64,000 bases of DNA from Rhododendron vialii (taxonomy: Eukaryota; Streptophyta; Magnoliopsida; Ericales; Ericaceae): positions 12,089,001-12,153,000 of the forward strand of contig NC_080568.1 in the NCBI RefSeq assembly GCF_030253575.1, given 5' to 3'. Both the position numbers and the translations under genes were made by a program. Positions 47,275 to 59,347 of the stretch are shown one piece after another. Position 1 is the first letter of the stretch; the number at the start of each line of letters is the position of its first letter. The notes under the pieces are model-generated. The model was not told the DNA's origin. It did not search any database and was given only the letters and a program-made list of their open reading frames with translations.

Positions 47275-49229
47275 TAAAAAATTCTAATGGACTAGAGAGG
47301 TTACGAACTTAAGAAATGGACCGGAGAGGTTATTATAAACATGCTATAGTGAAATGAATATGAAACTTGACTTATAATTAGAGCAAGCCACACAAATACC
47401 CTTTCAAACTCATTGCCTAATAGAATTAGTCTCACAACCCATTTGATGGTTCAAGCAGTTCATATTGTATGTTGCGCTATTCAAATCATGCATGTTAAAA
47501 ATTAGATTGATCAGAGATTCATGAGTGTAAGATTCAATCAATTTGATGAATGATGAAATGTTAGATCGATGGGAGATTAGTTAATTTTTCTCTAGACAAA
47601 TGTTTTATGTTCATATTGTTAGTTATGTCCAATTAACTTTTTTTGCTAGGCAAGGAACAAGGATATGTCCGATTAACTTGATATATTGCATGAATGAATT
47701 GGATGCAAAAATTCAAAAATTGATTGGATTAAATCATCAAATTTTTTTTTTGAGACTCACGCTATCAGGTGATGCGTTTGAGATGTTGCAAGTATAACAA
47801 GAAATGTTGTGTGTCACTACAGCATTATACATAAATGGTCCAATCTATTCATTAATTTGAAAATAATTTGAAAATCACCCTTGTAAAAAAATTAACTTAA
47901 TCGTATAATTGTAAATGAATAATCCAAGCTTGTAATTTTTTATCCAAAATCTAGGATCATAAATTCTGAAGAAAAGTTAGATGATAAGGTAACGATTCTG
48001 GACACGACTAAATCCCGAATTGTGTTTGTAAAGTAATAGGAGTATTGCACAGGTTGATAGCCATGACAATTTTGCGCGTAGAATTTTTACGGTCCTTAGT
48101 TCAAAATACCCAACACACCCACACTCAATCATTACATTGTGTTCGCGCTCTCAATTCTCGCTCTCGTGAATTTTAGTTTTCTTGAGATGAGATTCGAAGA
48201 CGCTTTGACGTTTGTGCTCGTGCACACGCACGCCCATTACGTGATGTCCACGGCGATGAATAATTTATGCACCACAATTTTTTAGTTTTGTCCTTATTCA
48301 AAAAAAAATTTCTCGCATTTTAGTTTTACGCCAAACTTTTATATGATAGCTTTTTGAGCTTTTTCTTTTTTTGGATATTTGTCAAAATACTTGCGTAAAA
48401 ATCATAATTTTTTACTTTTTCGATCTCTCTTGTCGAGACGAATCAATATCACATAAAAATTTGACTTCAAACTAAAAAGTGCAAAAATAATTTAAATAAG
48501 GACCAATCAAAAACATTATGCTGCATAAGTTATTCATTACACTAAAGACAAAATGGGTATTATCGCAAAGGGAAAGCCTTCAATACACACATTTTTAAGG
48601 TGTGTACCATATGCACCTATTGTGTGATTTATGTTGTGCCATCTCATAAAAAATTACTGGAAGGATTAATCATTCATAACATTTTATTTTGTATCGTTAC
48701 TTTTCATCAATATGATTTGTAACTTTTTAGCAATAGATTCATAACATTTTGAGAATTATAACATTTTAGTGTGTTACGAAGATAGTGCATATGATACACA
48801 CTCAAATAAGGGCAAAACCCCTACCGCGCTCAGAAGTAAATATCTCCCACGCCCTCGTTGAATAGTGTAATCAACGCGCTGATATTTACAAATACCGATA
48901 CGCACTTGGCCTCATATAATTGGAGTTTATTCGCAAAACGTTTAATTGAAAAGTGGTTACTGGCAAGAACTCGAAGCGTGCCACCACCTTCTGTTTTGAA
49001 CAAGAGCAACAGCTTTTGTGCTCCTCCTCCTTCCCCCTCTCACCCCAATACTGCAGAGAAGGAGGATGAAAAATGCAGCTACTACTAGGTTCCCCTCTCA
49101 TTTTTTTTCTCTCTCTAGATAGAATCTCTTCTACCAAGACGACATCGGTGAAGTGTGGCTGAATACAAGAGTACCCCACCCCTCTCTCTCTCTCTCCGAA
49201 CAAGACATTAGACATCATTTGGTCATATA
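47275..49229. repeat. intergenic with two small inverted-repeat elements
   Basis: About 48250-48545 is a hairpin-forming stretch with 'gtccttattcaaaaaaaa' facing its complement. About 48598-48812 has inverted ends GGTGTGTACCATATGCAC and GTGTGTATCATATGCAC. Neither has a certain target duplication. Otherwise nothing is recognised. Confidence 0.45.
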
Positions 49230-49842
49230 CAAAGGCGGAGGAGGAGAAGTTGTTGAAGGATGCAAAAGAACTGCCATGGAAGGACAGACTAATGCACGAA
49301 AACTGGAAGGTGAGGAGGGAAGTGAACATCGACCTCGGCGCTATCTGCTCTGTCGTGGAACCCAAGGAACTAGGCCTACACCAGTTCGGTGAGTTGGGGT
49401 TTAGGGTTTTTCTATCGAGCTCTGTGTGTGTGTTTTCAAGCCAGCCATGGCGTTTGTTGTATTTTACCCTCTTCTTTTTTCATCTCTCTTCAGACTTCAT
49501 TTGTTGAATTCACATTTCTTGGGCAGGGCCTTTGTTTAAGGATGCCGTTTCTGATTCGAATACATTGGTACGGGAGGTGGCTCTCGACGCCCTTATTGCG
49601 TACTTGAATCGTGTTGGCGCAGCGAGGCTAGAAGGTAAATTTATTTATTTTTAAAGTGTATTCTTTCATGCCGTACGTGGTGATTAATATTCAAAATTTG
49701 GATTTGATATATGTGAAGATACGCGCCAGAAATATGTGATGCAATTTTTGCAAATTGCTTCACGGGTGGTCTGGGCATGATTCAGAAGTCCCAGGAGTTG
49801 TGTATGCGTTAGGTAGAGTTGGGGGCAGTGGAAGTTTTCCTG
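49230..49842 (+). pseudogene. MOR1/GEM1-like pseudogene, exons 1-3 (first TOG domain)
   Basis: Three exons with good splice sites: to 49388 (LKDAKELPWKDRLMHENWKV, donor GTGAGT), 49527-49634 (DSNTLVREVALDALIAYL, donor GTAAAT) and 49719-49842 (RYAPEICDAIFANC, then VELGAVEVFL, donor GTACGT). This is the N terminus of the XMAP215-type microtubule polymerase. The expected start codon is absent: the in-frame codons before AEEEKLL contain no ATG. A TAG at 49810-49812 interrupts the third exon. The third exon ends exactly where the first exon of the minus-strand half at 9619 begins in the protein. No further MOR1 exons follow; a LINE remnant begins about 280 bp downstream. Confidence 0.85.
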
Positions 49843-50119
49843 GTACGTTGAAATAGAACAACATTTTGCATTTTGTAAATGTCGAGTGATACGCTGATTG
49901 TATTTCTTCGCAAATAATGAAAATCACTATGTTTATTGGCTTTATAACTTATATTTACTGCTTAAAATGTAGCTTGTTGTTGTAGTCCAGTTCCGATGCT
50001 ATGGTTGACTTTTCTAGAATCTCTGTTTTATGTGTAGTCCACTTGATTTGACTATTCTAGTTCCTTTATAGAAAATGCGATTTTCCTTTCATTTACACAC
50101 AAAATATATCATAGTCTTA

Positions 50120-51300
50120 GAAATAGCTGATAAGATAATTATCTCACGAGGATTCTTCTAATTATTGTTCTCCCACACTCCGTTCCTGTGATTCCCTAGA
50201 TGCCAAATCATCATCGTTGCAACCAGATCCTTTGAGTGAACTGACAAATATATATTGTAGAACCACTCCAAAGCATTGGCCCTGGCACATCTCAGTGCCG
50301 GTGGAAAGTGGCTGCAATTAAAGGACTTATTGGCAAATCTGCGATCCCCAATGATGTGTTTCACATATTTTGCACTCTTCCTGTAGATGCTGCATCTATC
50401 ATCTTCTCGAATTTTTCTAGCGCATAAATTGGCATTTGTGTCACCTAGGCATTGGTACATGCTCACCAAACAAGAACCTTCACGTTACTAGGAACACAAG
50501 AATCTCCAACTTAACAGGTTGTTGCTTGATGGAGCTGCACTTGCCCGCGCAAGCAAACCATGTTCCATGATTTAAGTGATACGTGCTGCGAACTGAGTAG
50601 CCCCCATGTTTTGTAAAATGCCAAATCAGTTTGTCCCCCGCTGCTCCTTGTCCCAGCGGAATACTCAGAATATTGTTGACATCATTAGGAAGAAAAACTC
50701 TTTTAGCTTTGGTATGTTCCATCCTTGAGGATTTGAAGTCCAGAACTCTTTGACCTTGTCATCAGGATTGATGGGTTGATTGGACTGACTGGCTTGAAGG
50801 TGATCGATGTAGGAATATATCTATCATGCCACACTTACGCCGGAGTTCCATTCCCAATCCGCCATCTAGATCCTTCCCCAAGCACTTTTCGAGCCTCCAA
50901 AACGCCTCACCATGTGTATGATGACAATGCCCTAACCCCACCTCCATAAATGAGGTATTTGGGAGATACTTGCTCTTGAAAACCTCCCCAATAGGGAATC
51001 TGGATGCTGGCATATTCTCCAAGATTGTGTGCCCAATATTGCTAGATTAAAAGCCTCTAGATTTTTAAAACCCATTCATCCCTGTTCTTTTTAATGCATA
51101 GTTGTGACCAACCTGCTTAATGCATCTTTCTTTAACCATTTTTCTGTCTCCACCAAAAGTTTGACGTGAGTGATTCCAAATCGTGGATAAGATAGTCTGG
51201 AAATTTAAATCAGCCCATGGCATAAAATGGCACTGCTTGCACAACCACTTTAATTAGAACTTCCCTCCTGGCTTGGGCCAAAAAATGTTCTTTCCATAGA
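50120..51300 (-). mobile_element. LINE (L1-type) ORF2 C-terminal remnant
   Basis: In minus-strand order: REVLIKVVVQAVPFYAMG-like sequence (near 51270-51215), KSKYLPNTSFMEVGLGHCHH (near 50970), then a zf-RVT-like block KLIWHFTKHGGYSVRSTYHL (50660-50580) and degenerate sequence to the 3' end near 50120. These are landmarks of plant L1 ORF2 downstream of the reverse transcriptase core. Several frameshifts and stops are present. A related copy lies at 63478-64000 on the plus strand and shares the same 3' tail. Confidence 0.7.
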
Positions 51301-51411
51301 TCAATATAGCCAAATACAAGACTCCAGAACATAAGACTTACGTTAATAGTGAACTACTTCCCAGGAAAACAAAACTTACTAGATAGTCGACACACGTCTT
51401 CCAACCTATTA

Positions 51412-51648
51412 TTACTTGGCTTTTGCATTTTTATGCTCCTGCATCAGAAACTTGCTATAGGACAAACTTACAAGGGATTCTATGATTCTAATTGGTCCAG
51501 ATAAACTGAGATCAAGACTTGCAATTCGTGTTGCCCAGCCGTTCCCATAGACAGGTTGCTTTCCTAAGGTATTTTGTATTCTTTCACAAAAGGTGATGCA
51601 GTCTGTAGATATTTTATGGCTATAACCAATAGAGGACCCCAAAAGCAT
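51412..51648 (-). other. unrecognised 78-codon open frame
   Basis: Encodes ...ISTDCITFCERIQNTLGKQP and GWATRIASLDLSLSGPIRII. The composition looks like real coding sequence rather than chance. I do not recognise the family, and no partner exon was found. It may be another captured or decayed exon. Confidence 0.35.
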
Positions 51649-51699
51649 TAGGATTAAAGGGCAAATGTTTGTAAGCCTTCTTTAGTATGATATGTATAC

Positions 51700-52530
51700 A
51701 AGTTATCAAGAAAGCATGATTTGATGAAATGATGTTTACCTCTCATTTTATGCCATGGAAATATGCTATGAACTCTTTATTTAAGGATGACGATTCTATG
51801 AGAATGATTATGTTTAAGAAGGGATGATTCTATGAATACCTTGTCATCTAAAGGTGAAGATGCTATGACATTATGATTCTATGAACACCTCGTCATCTAA
51901 AGGTGAAGATCAAATGATGTAACGATCCTATGATCTCAAAGTATATTGATGCATCCAGATAGTGGTGTCCCAGGTCTGGGGGACGGATTTTAAAGATACC
52001 ATGACCAATGAAGGGGTTATAAGGGAGAAATGTTATGTGGCACTAGCACTAGCTGCCAGTGACTTGATCAATTCACACCACGCGGGGTCGCTCCCCTATG
52101 CGTGATGCAAGTTTCTCTTATGAGTTTTATGCTAAAGTTATGATATGTTATGTCCAAGAAGTTTACAAAGATTATTTTTGTGGTAAAATGTACAACTCTG
52201 GTAGAGTATCTCATACGAGCTGTTGGCTTATGAAAATTAATTATTTTCCTACAGGTAATGTCTAGTAGGAACGAGAAACGCTGCTGCTTGGGGGACATGC
52301 AAAGAAAGTATGTAGGCAACGTCTTGAGAACTTCAACATTGGGAATTTACTATTCCCTATTTTGTGTTAGGCCTCCTTATGTTGTAAAATTTTTAAATCT
52401 TTAGGCTTTGACGGTGTGTTCATTCGGATCGCTTCTGCGGTTTCGATTTTTTTTTTACAGTCTTTGCATCTTTTGGACTGAGTAATGAGGCTTTGGGTGG
52501 AGGTTAGATCCATTGGCTGGTCACGATAAT
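51700..52530 (+). mobile_element. possible degraded chromoviral LTR
   Basis: Contains 'gtcccaggtctgggggacgg', a region rich in short repeats ('tcatctaaaggtgaagat' twice), and an end-like 'ggctggtcacgataa'. The general layout resembles the solo LTRs at 24.6 and 36.2 kb, but termini and target duplication are not evident. Confidence 0.35.
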
Positions 52531-52762
52531 CCCATTATCTTAATTACTGGGATGGGGATGGGGCAATGTAACTAGTAATTCACCATTAATCACACCCTAA
52601 GCAATAACAATTCGATAACAGCTAAAACCCAATTCTAAGGAGGCCTAGAAGTTCTTCAAACCATATACACATGCAGATCACAGACCCCGCACATACATGT
52701 AGACGTAGTGTGTATTGATTCATAGAGAGCAACTTGTTCGATCGATGAAGAGACAAGCATTC

Positions 52763-52767
52763 AATAC
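52763..52767. other. 5-bp TSD of the chromovirus, left copy
   Basis: AATAC, identical to 61186-61190. Confidence 0.95.
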
Positions 52768-54398
52768 TGTCACGACCCTAGCCCGCCCCTAAAGGCTCTA
52801 GTCACAACAAGGCGCCAGTGATCACATCACTAAGGCCATATTAAAGTTAAACACCTCATTAGCAAATGACTAAAGGGACTTAATTAACGACAAGCGGAAG
52901 CAAATTCTATTTTATTACATATGCCAAACCAAAAGTCTTTACAAGGATCTCTACATTGCAAACCACCCAGAGCTGTGCATATTACATACAAAAATGCTCA
53001 CCAAAAACAACTCCCTATCTACAAGCCAACATCTACTTAGTGTGACCAAAAGAAGAGTTGCACGCCACCACTCTACGTCCCGTTGCCTGAAAGGTGGGAA
53101 AATTCATAAGCCAAAGCTCGTATGAATGATTAATACGCAATTCACATGCTTTCCATGGACAATGATAAAACCATTTAAAAAAAAAACGAATCATTTCTCA
53201 TAGCAACATAGCATAGTAATGCACATCCTCTATTCATTTCATGTCTACCAGGCGTCCCCGGTAGTGGATAAGTTAAGACGTCTCTCGTTATCCGATTTAA
53301 TAGCCATGCCTTGCTAGCCTTTTAGCACGTGTCCCCTAGCAAGCTGGGACGTGGGAGGATGCCATTAATAGATATAAAACATGTCCACCTTCCATTGATA
53401 TTCCATGGAGTTCATATCAAATTATAAAACATCATTGAAGCGTAAAGCTTATAACAAACCATGTGTTTTGGGTATTAATCACTCACCTCGTATCCACGTG
53501 TCACCCGAACCTCCTAAGACAATTAGGCAACAAAACATGATTAGAGGATGTCAAGCAAGCCTATTTTAAATGAACATAAGGTCCTATGGTAAGAATATGA
53601 AATTAGATAGCTAGCCTTAAAAATTAATCACAGAATCTGCAGGGTCATAACCTTTAACCTAAAATCTGACTTAGCACAAGAATAAATAAGACACAATCTT
53701 CATGCATTTTTTTTAGGTCTATGAGTCTAGTTTCAAAATCAGAAATCGGATCGCAATTTCATCGCCCGAGCCCAAAATTATAGCCGTTCCCGTAAAGTGC
53801 GACGATGCTGTCAGCACAGCAGAAACCACAACAGCAGGTCGGTTAACGAATTTTAACTTCTTCCACATTGTGAATTAGGTTCTGAAAATTTTACACAGTA
53901 AAGTAGACACATACAGGCATCTTCAGTAAAAATATCAAAAAATATTAAGGTCGGGAAGATGGTGAGAAAAATTCCTCAAGAACAAGGCAGATTCAATTCT
54001 GTTGGAGCTCTAAATAGCCTACCCACAAGCTATACGAATTTCTGAGGTAAAACTCTAAAATTCACATCAAAAAAATCATACAGAAACTTCACAAAAACAT
54101 GAGCAAACCAGAGCATATTCATGGGCTGCCTCAAATATACCAAATTCATGAATTACACCAACTTTAAACATGTCAATTTCTGGGAATTTAAACAGGGTTC
54201 ATGGGTTCCAACACAAGCTCCAATCTCTACCCTAAACCCACTAGATTCAGCACTTCTAGCAAAAATTGAACATGAAGAACAAGAAATTTTACTCATCTAG
54301 GCATGTACTTACCAAATTAAGCTTCAATTCAAGTCTAGGAAGAAATCTCCAAGATTTTCTCCTTCTTCTTCTTTTTCCTTCTCCCGAACGGTTCTCTC

Positions 54399-54430
<32 letters not shown>

Positions 54431-54611
54431 ACGTGTGATGAGGATGGGGGAAAACATTACACGTTTTCATTTTAACAGATTACAGGAAAAACTATCCTGT
54501 GTTGGTGTGACCTATAACCACTTATGTTCCAATTTCATTTAGTTAGCTAATTAAGCCCAAAACACATCACATAATTAACTTAAAACATAATTAAAGATTA
54601 GGGGTATTACA
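52768..54611 (-). repeat. chromovirus 3' LTR (1,844 bp)
   Basis: Begins TGTAATACCC and ends GTCGTGACA on the coding strand. Differs from the 5' LTR by three extra CT units near 54402-54430. Confidence 0.95.
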
Positions 54612-57600
54612 CTCTCCCCCACTTATAGAAGTTTGTCCTCAAACTTGACTTACCTTGTATTGGGAAGAGATACGGATACTTCTTCAGCATATCTTCTTCG
54701 GTTTCCCATGACGCTTCTCCTCCTCGCTGATTATCCCACCATACTTTCACTAATGGTATCACTTTGTTTCTAAGAACTTTGTCCTTTCGGCCAATGATCC
54801 TTTCCGGTGTTACCTCATAACTCAAGTCTCCCTGAAGTTCAATAGGTGTTGTCACAAGCAACCTTTCATCGGAGTTAGGCAAACATCGACGTAACATGGA
54901 CACATGGAAAACAGGGTGAACATAGGATAACTCTGGCGGTAACGCTAACCGATAACTCACCTCACCAACTTTATTTAGAACTTCAAATGGTCCAACATAT
55001 CTCGGTTGTAGCTTTCCCGCCTTTCCAAACCGCTTTTTCCCCTTCATTGGCGACGCTTTCAAAAATACGAAGTCCCCGACTTCAAACCTCAACGGTCTCC
55101 TCTTTGAATCTGCGTAACTCTTTTGCCGACTTTGTGCCGCTTTCAATCTTTCTTGGATTATTCGAATTCTTTCAGTAGTTTCATCGGCAATTGCTGGCCC
55201 CTCAAGTCTCCTCTCCCCCACTTCGGTCCAGCATATCGGCGATCGACATTTCCTCCCATATAGTGCTTCGTACGGTGCCACACCTATACTCGCCTGATAA
55301 CTATTGTTATATGCAAATTCTGCCAATGACAAATGTTTCTCCCAACTTCCCTGAAAATCCAAAACACAAGCTCGTAACATATCCTCCAAAACCTGTATAA
55401 CCCTCTCAGATTGACCGTCGGTTTGTGGATGGAATGCCGTACTGAATTTCAATTCTGTGCCCATAGCCTTTTGCAAACTCCTCCAGAAATTAGAAGTGAA
55501 CCTCGAATCCCTGTCTGACACAATAGACACTGGCGTACCATGTAGTCGTATAATTTCCTTAATATACAACTCAGCCAATTGATCCAAGGTAAATGAGACA
55601 TTCATAGGCAAGAAGTGAGCAGATTTTGTTAAGCGGTCCACAATTACCCATATTGCATTGTTTCCTTTCTGTGTACGCGGCAATCCTACAACAAAGTCCA
55701 TCGTGATATGCTCCCATTTCCATTCCGGTATAGGCAAGGATTGAAGCAACCCTGCTGGATTCTTATGCTCAGCTTTAACTCGTTGACACGTCAGACATTG
55801 CGAAACAAATTTAGCTACCTCCCTTTTCATACCTGGCCACCAATACACTTCCCTAAGATCTCGGTACATTTTGGTGCTTCCAGGATGCACTGCAAATCTG
55901 GATTTATGAGCCTCCTCCAAGATTTGTCTTCGAATTTCTGGTACATCAGGTACACAAACCCTATTTCGAAATCTCAGCACACCATCTCTAAAAGAGAAAT
56001 CCTCCTTAGGCTTAGTTTCCCATGCCTCGATAATGTCCTTCAAAAATTCATCATCCAGCTGTCTTTGTATAACGGTTTCATATAACATAGGTTGAACAGT
56101 AAAAGCAGCTAATATAGCATTGGTGCCATGAACGGAAACCTCCAATTCCAGCTTTTCCATTTCCCTAATTAAGTTTTGCTGAGAAGTGAGCAAACAACAT
56201 AACTCACCCGATGATTTTCGGCTCAAAGCATCCGCAACCACATTAGCTTTACCTGGATGATACTGAATCGTCAAATCATAGTCTTTCATCAATTCAAGCC
56301 ACCTTCTCTGCCTCAAGTTCAACTCCTTTTGCGTGAAGAGATATTTCAAGCTCTTATGGTCCGTATAAATCTCACATGACGCCCCATACAAATAGTGTCG
56401 CCACAATTTCAAAGCAAAGATCACTGCCGCTAACTCCAAATCATGTGTGGGATAATTCTTTTCATGCAGTTTCAGCTGGCGTGAAGCATAAGCGATCACT
56501 TTTCCGTGCTGCATCAAAACACAGCCCAAACCTTGATGTGAAGCATCGCTGAAAATCACAAATCCCTCGGTCCCCGATGGCAAAGTCAAAATCGGTGCTG
56601 TAACTAGCCGTTCCTTCAATTCTAAGAAACAACTTTCTCTCTCCTTAGTCCACACAAATGGAACTTCTTTCCGTGTCAATTCAGTCAATGGTCCTGAAAT
56701 TTTAGAGAAATCCTTTACAAACTTCCGATAGTATCCAGCCAATCCTAAGAAGCTGCGAACTTCTGTCACTGTAGTTGGTCTTGGCCAACTCATTATTGCC
56801 TCAATCTTCTGTGGATCAACTGTAATGCCATCCCCACTGATCACATGTCCAAGAAATGCAACACTAGATAGCCAGAACTCACATTTCTTCAGTTTGCCAA
56901 ACAACTTATTTTCCCGTAGTGTTTGTAGAACCATCCTCAAGTGCTCGGCATGCTGTTCTGGAGTCTTAGAGTACACAAGTATATCGTCAATGAACACAAC
57001 AACAAATTCATCTAGATAATACTTGAACACTCTATTCATTAAATCCATAAAAGCTGCAGGTGCATTAGTAACTCCGAAAGGCATAACCAAAAATTCATAG
57101 TGTCCATACCTCGTTCTGAATGCTGTTTTTTCAACATCCTCTACCTTTACTTTTAACTGATGGTAGCCCGATCGAAGATCAATTTTAGAAAACACCATCG
57201 CTCCTTGTAGTTGATCGAACAAATCATCAATCCTCGGAAGTGGATACCTGTTCTTGATAGTCACTTTATTCAACTCCCGATAATCAATGCAAAGCCTCAT
57301 TGTACCGTCTTTCTTCTTCACAAATAAGACCGGTGCTCCCCAAGGTGAGATACTTGGTTTAATAAACCCCTTGTCAAGTAGTTCCTGCAATTGGATTTTT
57401 AGTTCCTTCAACTCCAATGGTGCCATTCGATATGGAGTCTTAGAAATCGGTTGAGTCCCCGGAATAAGGTCAATAACAAACTCTATCTCCCTGTCAATCA
57501 ATGAACCAGGCAAATCTTCCGGAAATACATCAGGAAACTCATTCACAACAGGAATATCTTGCAAAGTAGTAACACCAGATTCAGTAGTAAGAATAGAACA

Positions 57601-59118
57601 CAAATAACCCTGACACCCTTTACCAATCAATTTACGAGCCCGCATAGCAGATATCAGGTAAGGCGGTGAAACCACTGCTTTCCCCTCAAAAGTAACATCA
57701 ACCCCATTTAGTATCTGAATCATTACTGTCTTAGCAATACAATCTATGGTGGCAAAGTTGGAGGTCAACCAGTCCATTCCCAATATAGCATCAAAATGAC
57801 CCATATTTAAAGGAATTAAATCAACTAACAAATGCGCACTTCCAACTAAAATATCACAAGCCTTATAAGCAGTAGAACATGCAATATTACCACCCATAGG
57901 TTGTGACACATGCAATTCGTGGTCAAGTGGTTCAAGTGGTCTAGTTAACTTAGCAGCAAATTGCATAGAAACAAAAGAATGAGTAGATCCCGAATCAATA
58001 AGCACATAAGCTGAATGCCCACAAATTTGAAGTGTACCTGACACCACTGAATTTGCATTTTGAGAGTCTCCCGGAACCAAAGCAAAGACCTTGCCTTGTT
58101 TCTTTCCCATATCCGGTTTCGTACCTGAGCTCTGTGCTGAACTAGTGGTAGCAGTTGGTGTTCTCACATTTGGCTTCGTCATGGCCGGACAATCTTTCAT
58201 CAAGTGCCCTATTTGCCCACACCTAAAGCATGCCCCTGTATCCCTGTAGCACTGACCTCTATGCGCTCTTCCACATTTAGGACATGGTCGAGAGCCACTA
58301 TTATTGCTATTACTGCTTCCACCTTGACTCCACCCCGATGTACCTGTGTTTTGCCTTTTAAAAGAACCCCCGACTACCTGATTCCTGACTGGCACGAAAG
58401 TAGTCTGCCTTTTCTGCCCTTCTGCCTTAGCTTTGCTTTTAGCCCGATCTTCTTCGGACAACAAAGCCACATTTAGTATATCAGCATAAGTTGGCAACCT
58501 AAGAAGTTTGATCGGCTCACGTAGCCCATCCTTTAGTCCTTCCTCAAACCTCCTTGCCCTACGAGCATCTGTATCAACCATATGTGGTGCAAACCGACTT
58601 AAATCTGTGAAGATTCTGTCATATTCTGACACTGACATAGTAGGACCCTGCGTCCAGTTGATAAATTCATTGACCTTAGCATCTTTAAGTGTCTGTGGAA
58701 AATACTTTTCATAAAATACCTCTTTGAATCGTACCCAGGTCATATTTGGCTCTCTTTCCCTCTGTATTAGCCACCATCTGTACGCCTCTCCCTCGAAGTT
58801 ATAGGTAGCAAGAACAACCTTGTGCATCGCCGGACATTGTGCCTGAGCCACAGCAAATATTTTCTCCATGCCCAAAATCCAGTTGTCAGCCTTCAACGGG
58901 TCAATTCCACCTTCAAAAATAGGAGGCTTCATCTTTTGAAAGTCCTTGATACTCATTTCTGCCACAGGCTGCGCAATAACTACCGCGGGCGGTGGCGGCG
59001 GTTGATTATGCACTTGGTGGTTCATCACACCCAACACCCCCTCTAGTAACCGTTCCATTCTTTCCATTCTATCCATTGGTGGCGGCTGTGCTGCCTCTAG
59101 CTCATCTCTATGCTCCAT
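54607..59118 (-). CDS. gag-pol: Gag-Pol polyprotein of a Ty3/gypsy chromovirus
   Basis: One uninterrupted frame of 1,503 residues from ATG at 59118. Domains in order: Gag (about 55-220), zinc knuckle [14 protein letters not shown] (297-310), aspartic protease with DSG at 375-377, reverse transcriptase (about 560-760) with FIDD at 709-712, RNase H (about 850-970; Asp858, Glu895, Asp920, Asp963), integrase with HHCC zinc site (His1071, His1078, Cys1108, Cys1111) and catalytic Asp1141, Asp1202, Glu1238 (D-D35-E), then a chromodomain-like tail (about 1434-1485, [20 protein letters not shown]). All catalytic residues are present. The protein would package element RNA, copy it and integrate it; the chromodomain of such elements can direct insertion to heterochromatin. 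The last codons overlap the polypurine tract and the TAA stop (54609-54607) lies inside the 3' LTR. Confidence 0.97.
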   Translation of the reverse strand: MEHRDELEAAQPPPMDRMERMERLLEGVLGVMNHQVHNQPPPPPAVVIAQPVAEMSIKDFQKMKPPIFEGGIDPLKADNWILGMEKIFAVAQAQCPAMHKVVLATYNFEGEAYRWWLIQREREPNMTWVRFKEVFYEKYFPQTLKDAKVNEFINWTQGPTMSVSEYDRIFTDLSRFAPHMVDTDARRARRFEEGLKDGLREPIKLLRLPTYADILNVALLSEEDRAKSKAKAEGQKRQTTFVPVRNQVVGGSFKRQNTGTSGWSQGGSSNSNNSGSRPCPKCGRAHRGQCYRDTGACFRCGQIGHLMKDCPAMTKPNVRTPTATTSSAQSSGTKPDMGKKQGKVFALVPGDSQNANSVVSGTLQICGHSAYVLIDSGSTHSFVSMQFAAKLTRPLEPLDHELHVSQPMGGNIACSTAYKACDILVGSAHLLVDLIPLNMGHFDAILGMDWLTSNFATIDCIAKTVMIQILNGVDVTFEGKAVVSPPYLISAMRARKLIGKGCQGYLCSILTTESGVTTLQDIPVVNEFPDVFPEDLPGSLIDREIEFVIDLIPGTQPISKTPYRMAPLELKELKIQLQELLDKGFIKPSISPWGAPVLFVKKKDGTMRLCIDYRELNKVTIKNRYPLPRIDDLFDQLQGAMVFSKIDLRSGYHQLKVKVEDVEKTAFRTRYGHYEFLVMPFGVTNAPAAFMDLMNRVFKYYLDEFVVVFIDDILVYSKTPEQHAEHLRMVLQTLRENKLFGKLKKCEFWLSSVAFLGHVISGDGITVDPQKIEAIMSWPRPTTVTEVRSFLGLAGYYRKFVKDFSKISGPLTELTRKEVPFVWTKERESCFLELKERLVTAPILTLPSGTEGFVIFSDASHQGLGCVLMQHGKVIAYASRQLKLHEKNYPTHDLELAAVIFALKLWRHYLYGASCEIYTDHKSLKYLFTQKELNLRQRRWLELMKDYDLTIQYHPGKANVVADALSRKSSGELCCLLTSQQNLIREMEKLELEVSVHGTNAILAAFTVQPMLYETVIQRQLDDEFLKDIIEAWETKPKEDFSFRDGVLRFRNRVCVPDVPEIRRQILEEAHKSRFAVHPGSTKMYRDLREVYWWPGMKREVAKFVSQCLTCQRVKAEHKNPAGLLQSLPIPEWKWEHITMDFVVGLPRTQKGNNAIWVIVDRLTKSAHFLPMNVSFTLDQLAELYIKEIIRLHGTPVSIVSDRDSRFTSNFWRSLQKAMGTELKFSTAFHPQTDGQSERVIQVLEDMLRACVLDFQGSWEKHLSLAEFAYNNSYQASIGVAPYEALYGRKCRSPICWTEVGERRLEGPAIADETTERIRIIQERLKAAQSRQKSYADSKRRPLRFEVGDFVFLKASPMKGKKRFGKAGKLQPRYVGPFEVLNKVGEVSYRLALPPELSYVHPVFHVSMLRRCLPNSDERLLVTTPIELQGDLSYEVTPERIIGRKDKVLRNKVIPLVKVWWDNQRGGEASWETEEDMLKKYPYLFPIQGKSSLRTNFYKWGRV
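54612..54622 (-). other. polypurine tract
   Basis: The minus strand reads GTGGGGGAGAG directly before the 3' LTR. It primes plus-strand synthesis. It is translated here as part of the final W-G-R-V residues. Confidence 0.85.
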
Positions 59119-59328
59119 TTGCTATTCAAGAGAAAGAAAATCCACATTGTATAGATGATATAACAGTAATATAGATTATGCATGTCTAGTCATATAGCAA
59201 CACATTAGAAAGTCATGTAGCAAAGCATTTGATATAACTCACTTAGCACACATAGATTCAATTTCCTAAGCTCTGAGGGTACGTGCGTGAGTCATTGCTA
59301 ACCGTGCATCTCATTTTCCTAGCATGTT

Positions 59329-59340
59329 GCTCTGATACCA
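59329..59340 (-). other. primer-binding site (tRNA-Met)
   Basis: TGGTATCAGAGC on the minus strand, seven bases inside the 5' LTR, complementary to the 3' end of initiator tRNA-Met. Confidence 0.9.
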
Positions 59341-59347
59341 AAAACTT

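Noticed and set aside
48886..49365. 159-codon minus-strand frame
   Set aside because: It is antisense to the first MOR1-like exon and its leader, with no recognisable domain.
54987..59174. Plus-strand open frames within the chromovirus
   Set aside because: They are shadows of the minus-strand Gag-Pol frame with no domains of their own.
59329..59340. Fragment of a tRNA-Met gene
   Set aside because: Only 12 bases match, at the exact place expected for a primer-binding site. The same applies to 39691-39704 and 5330-5340.
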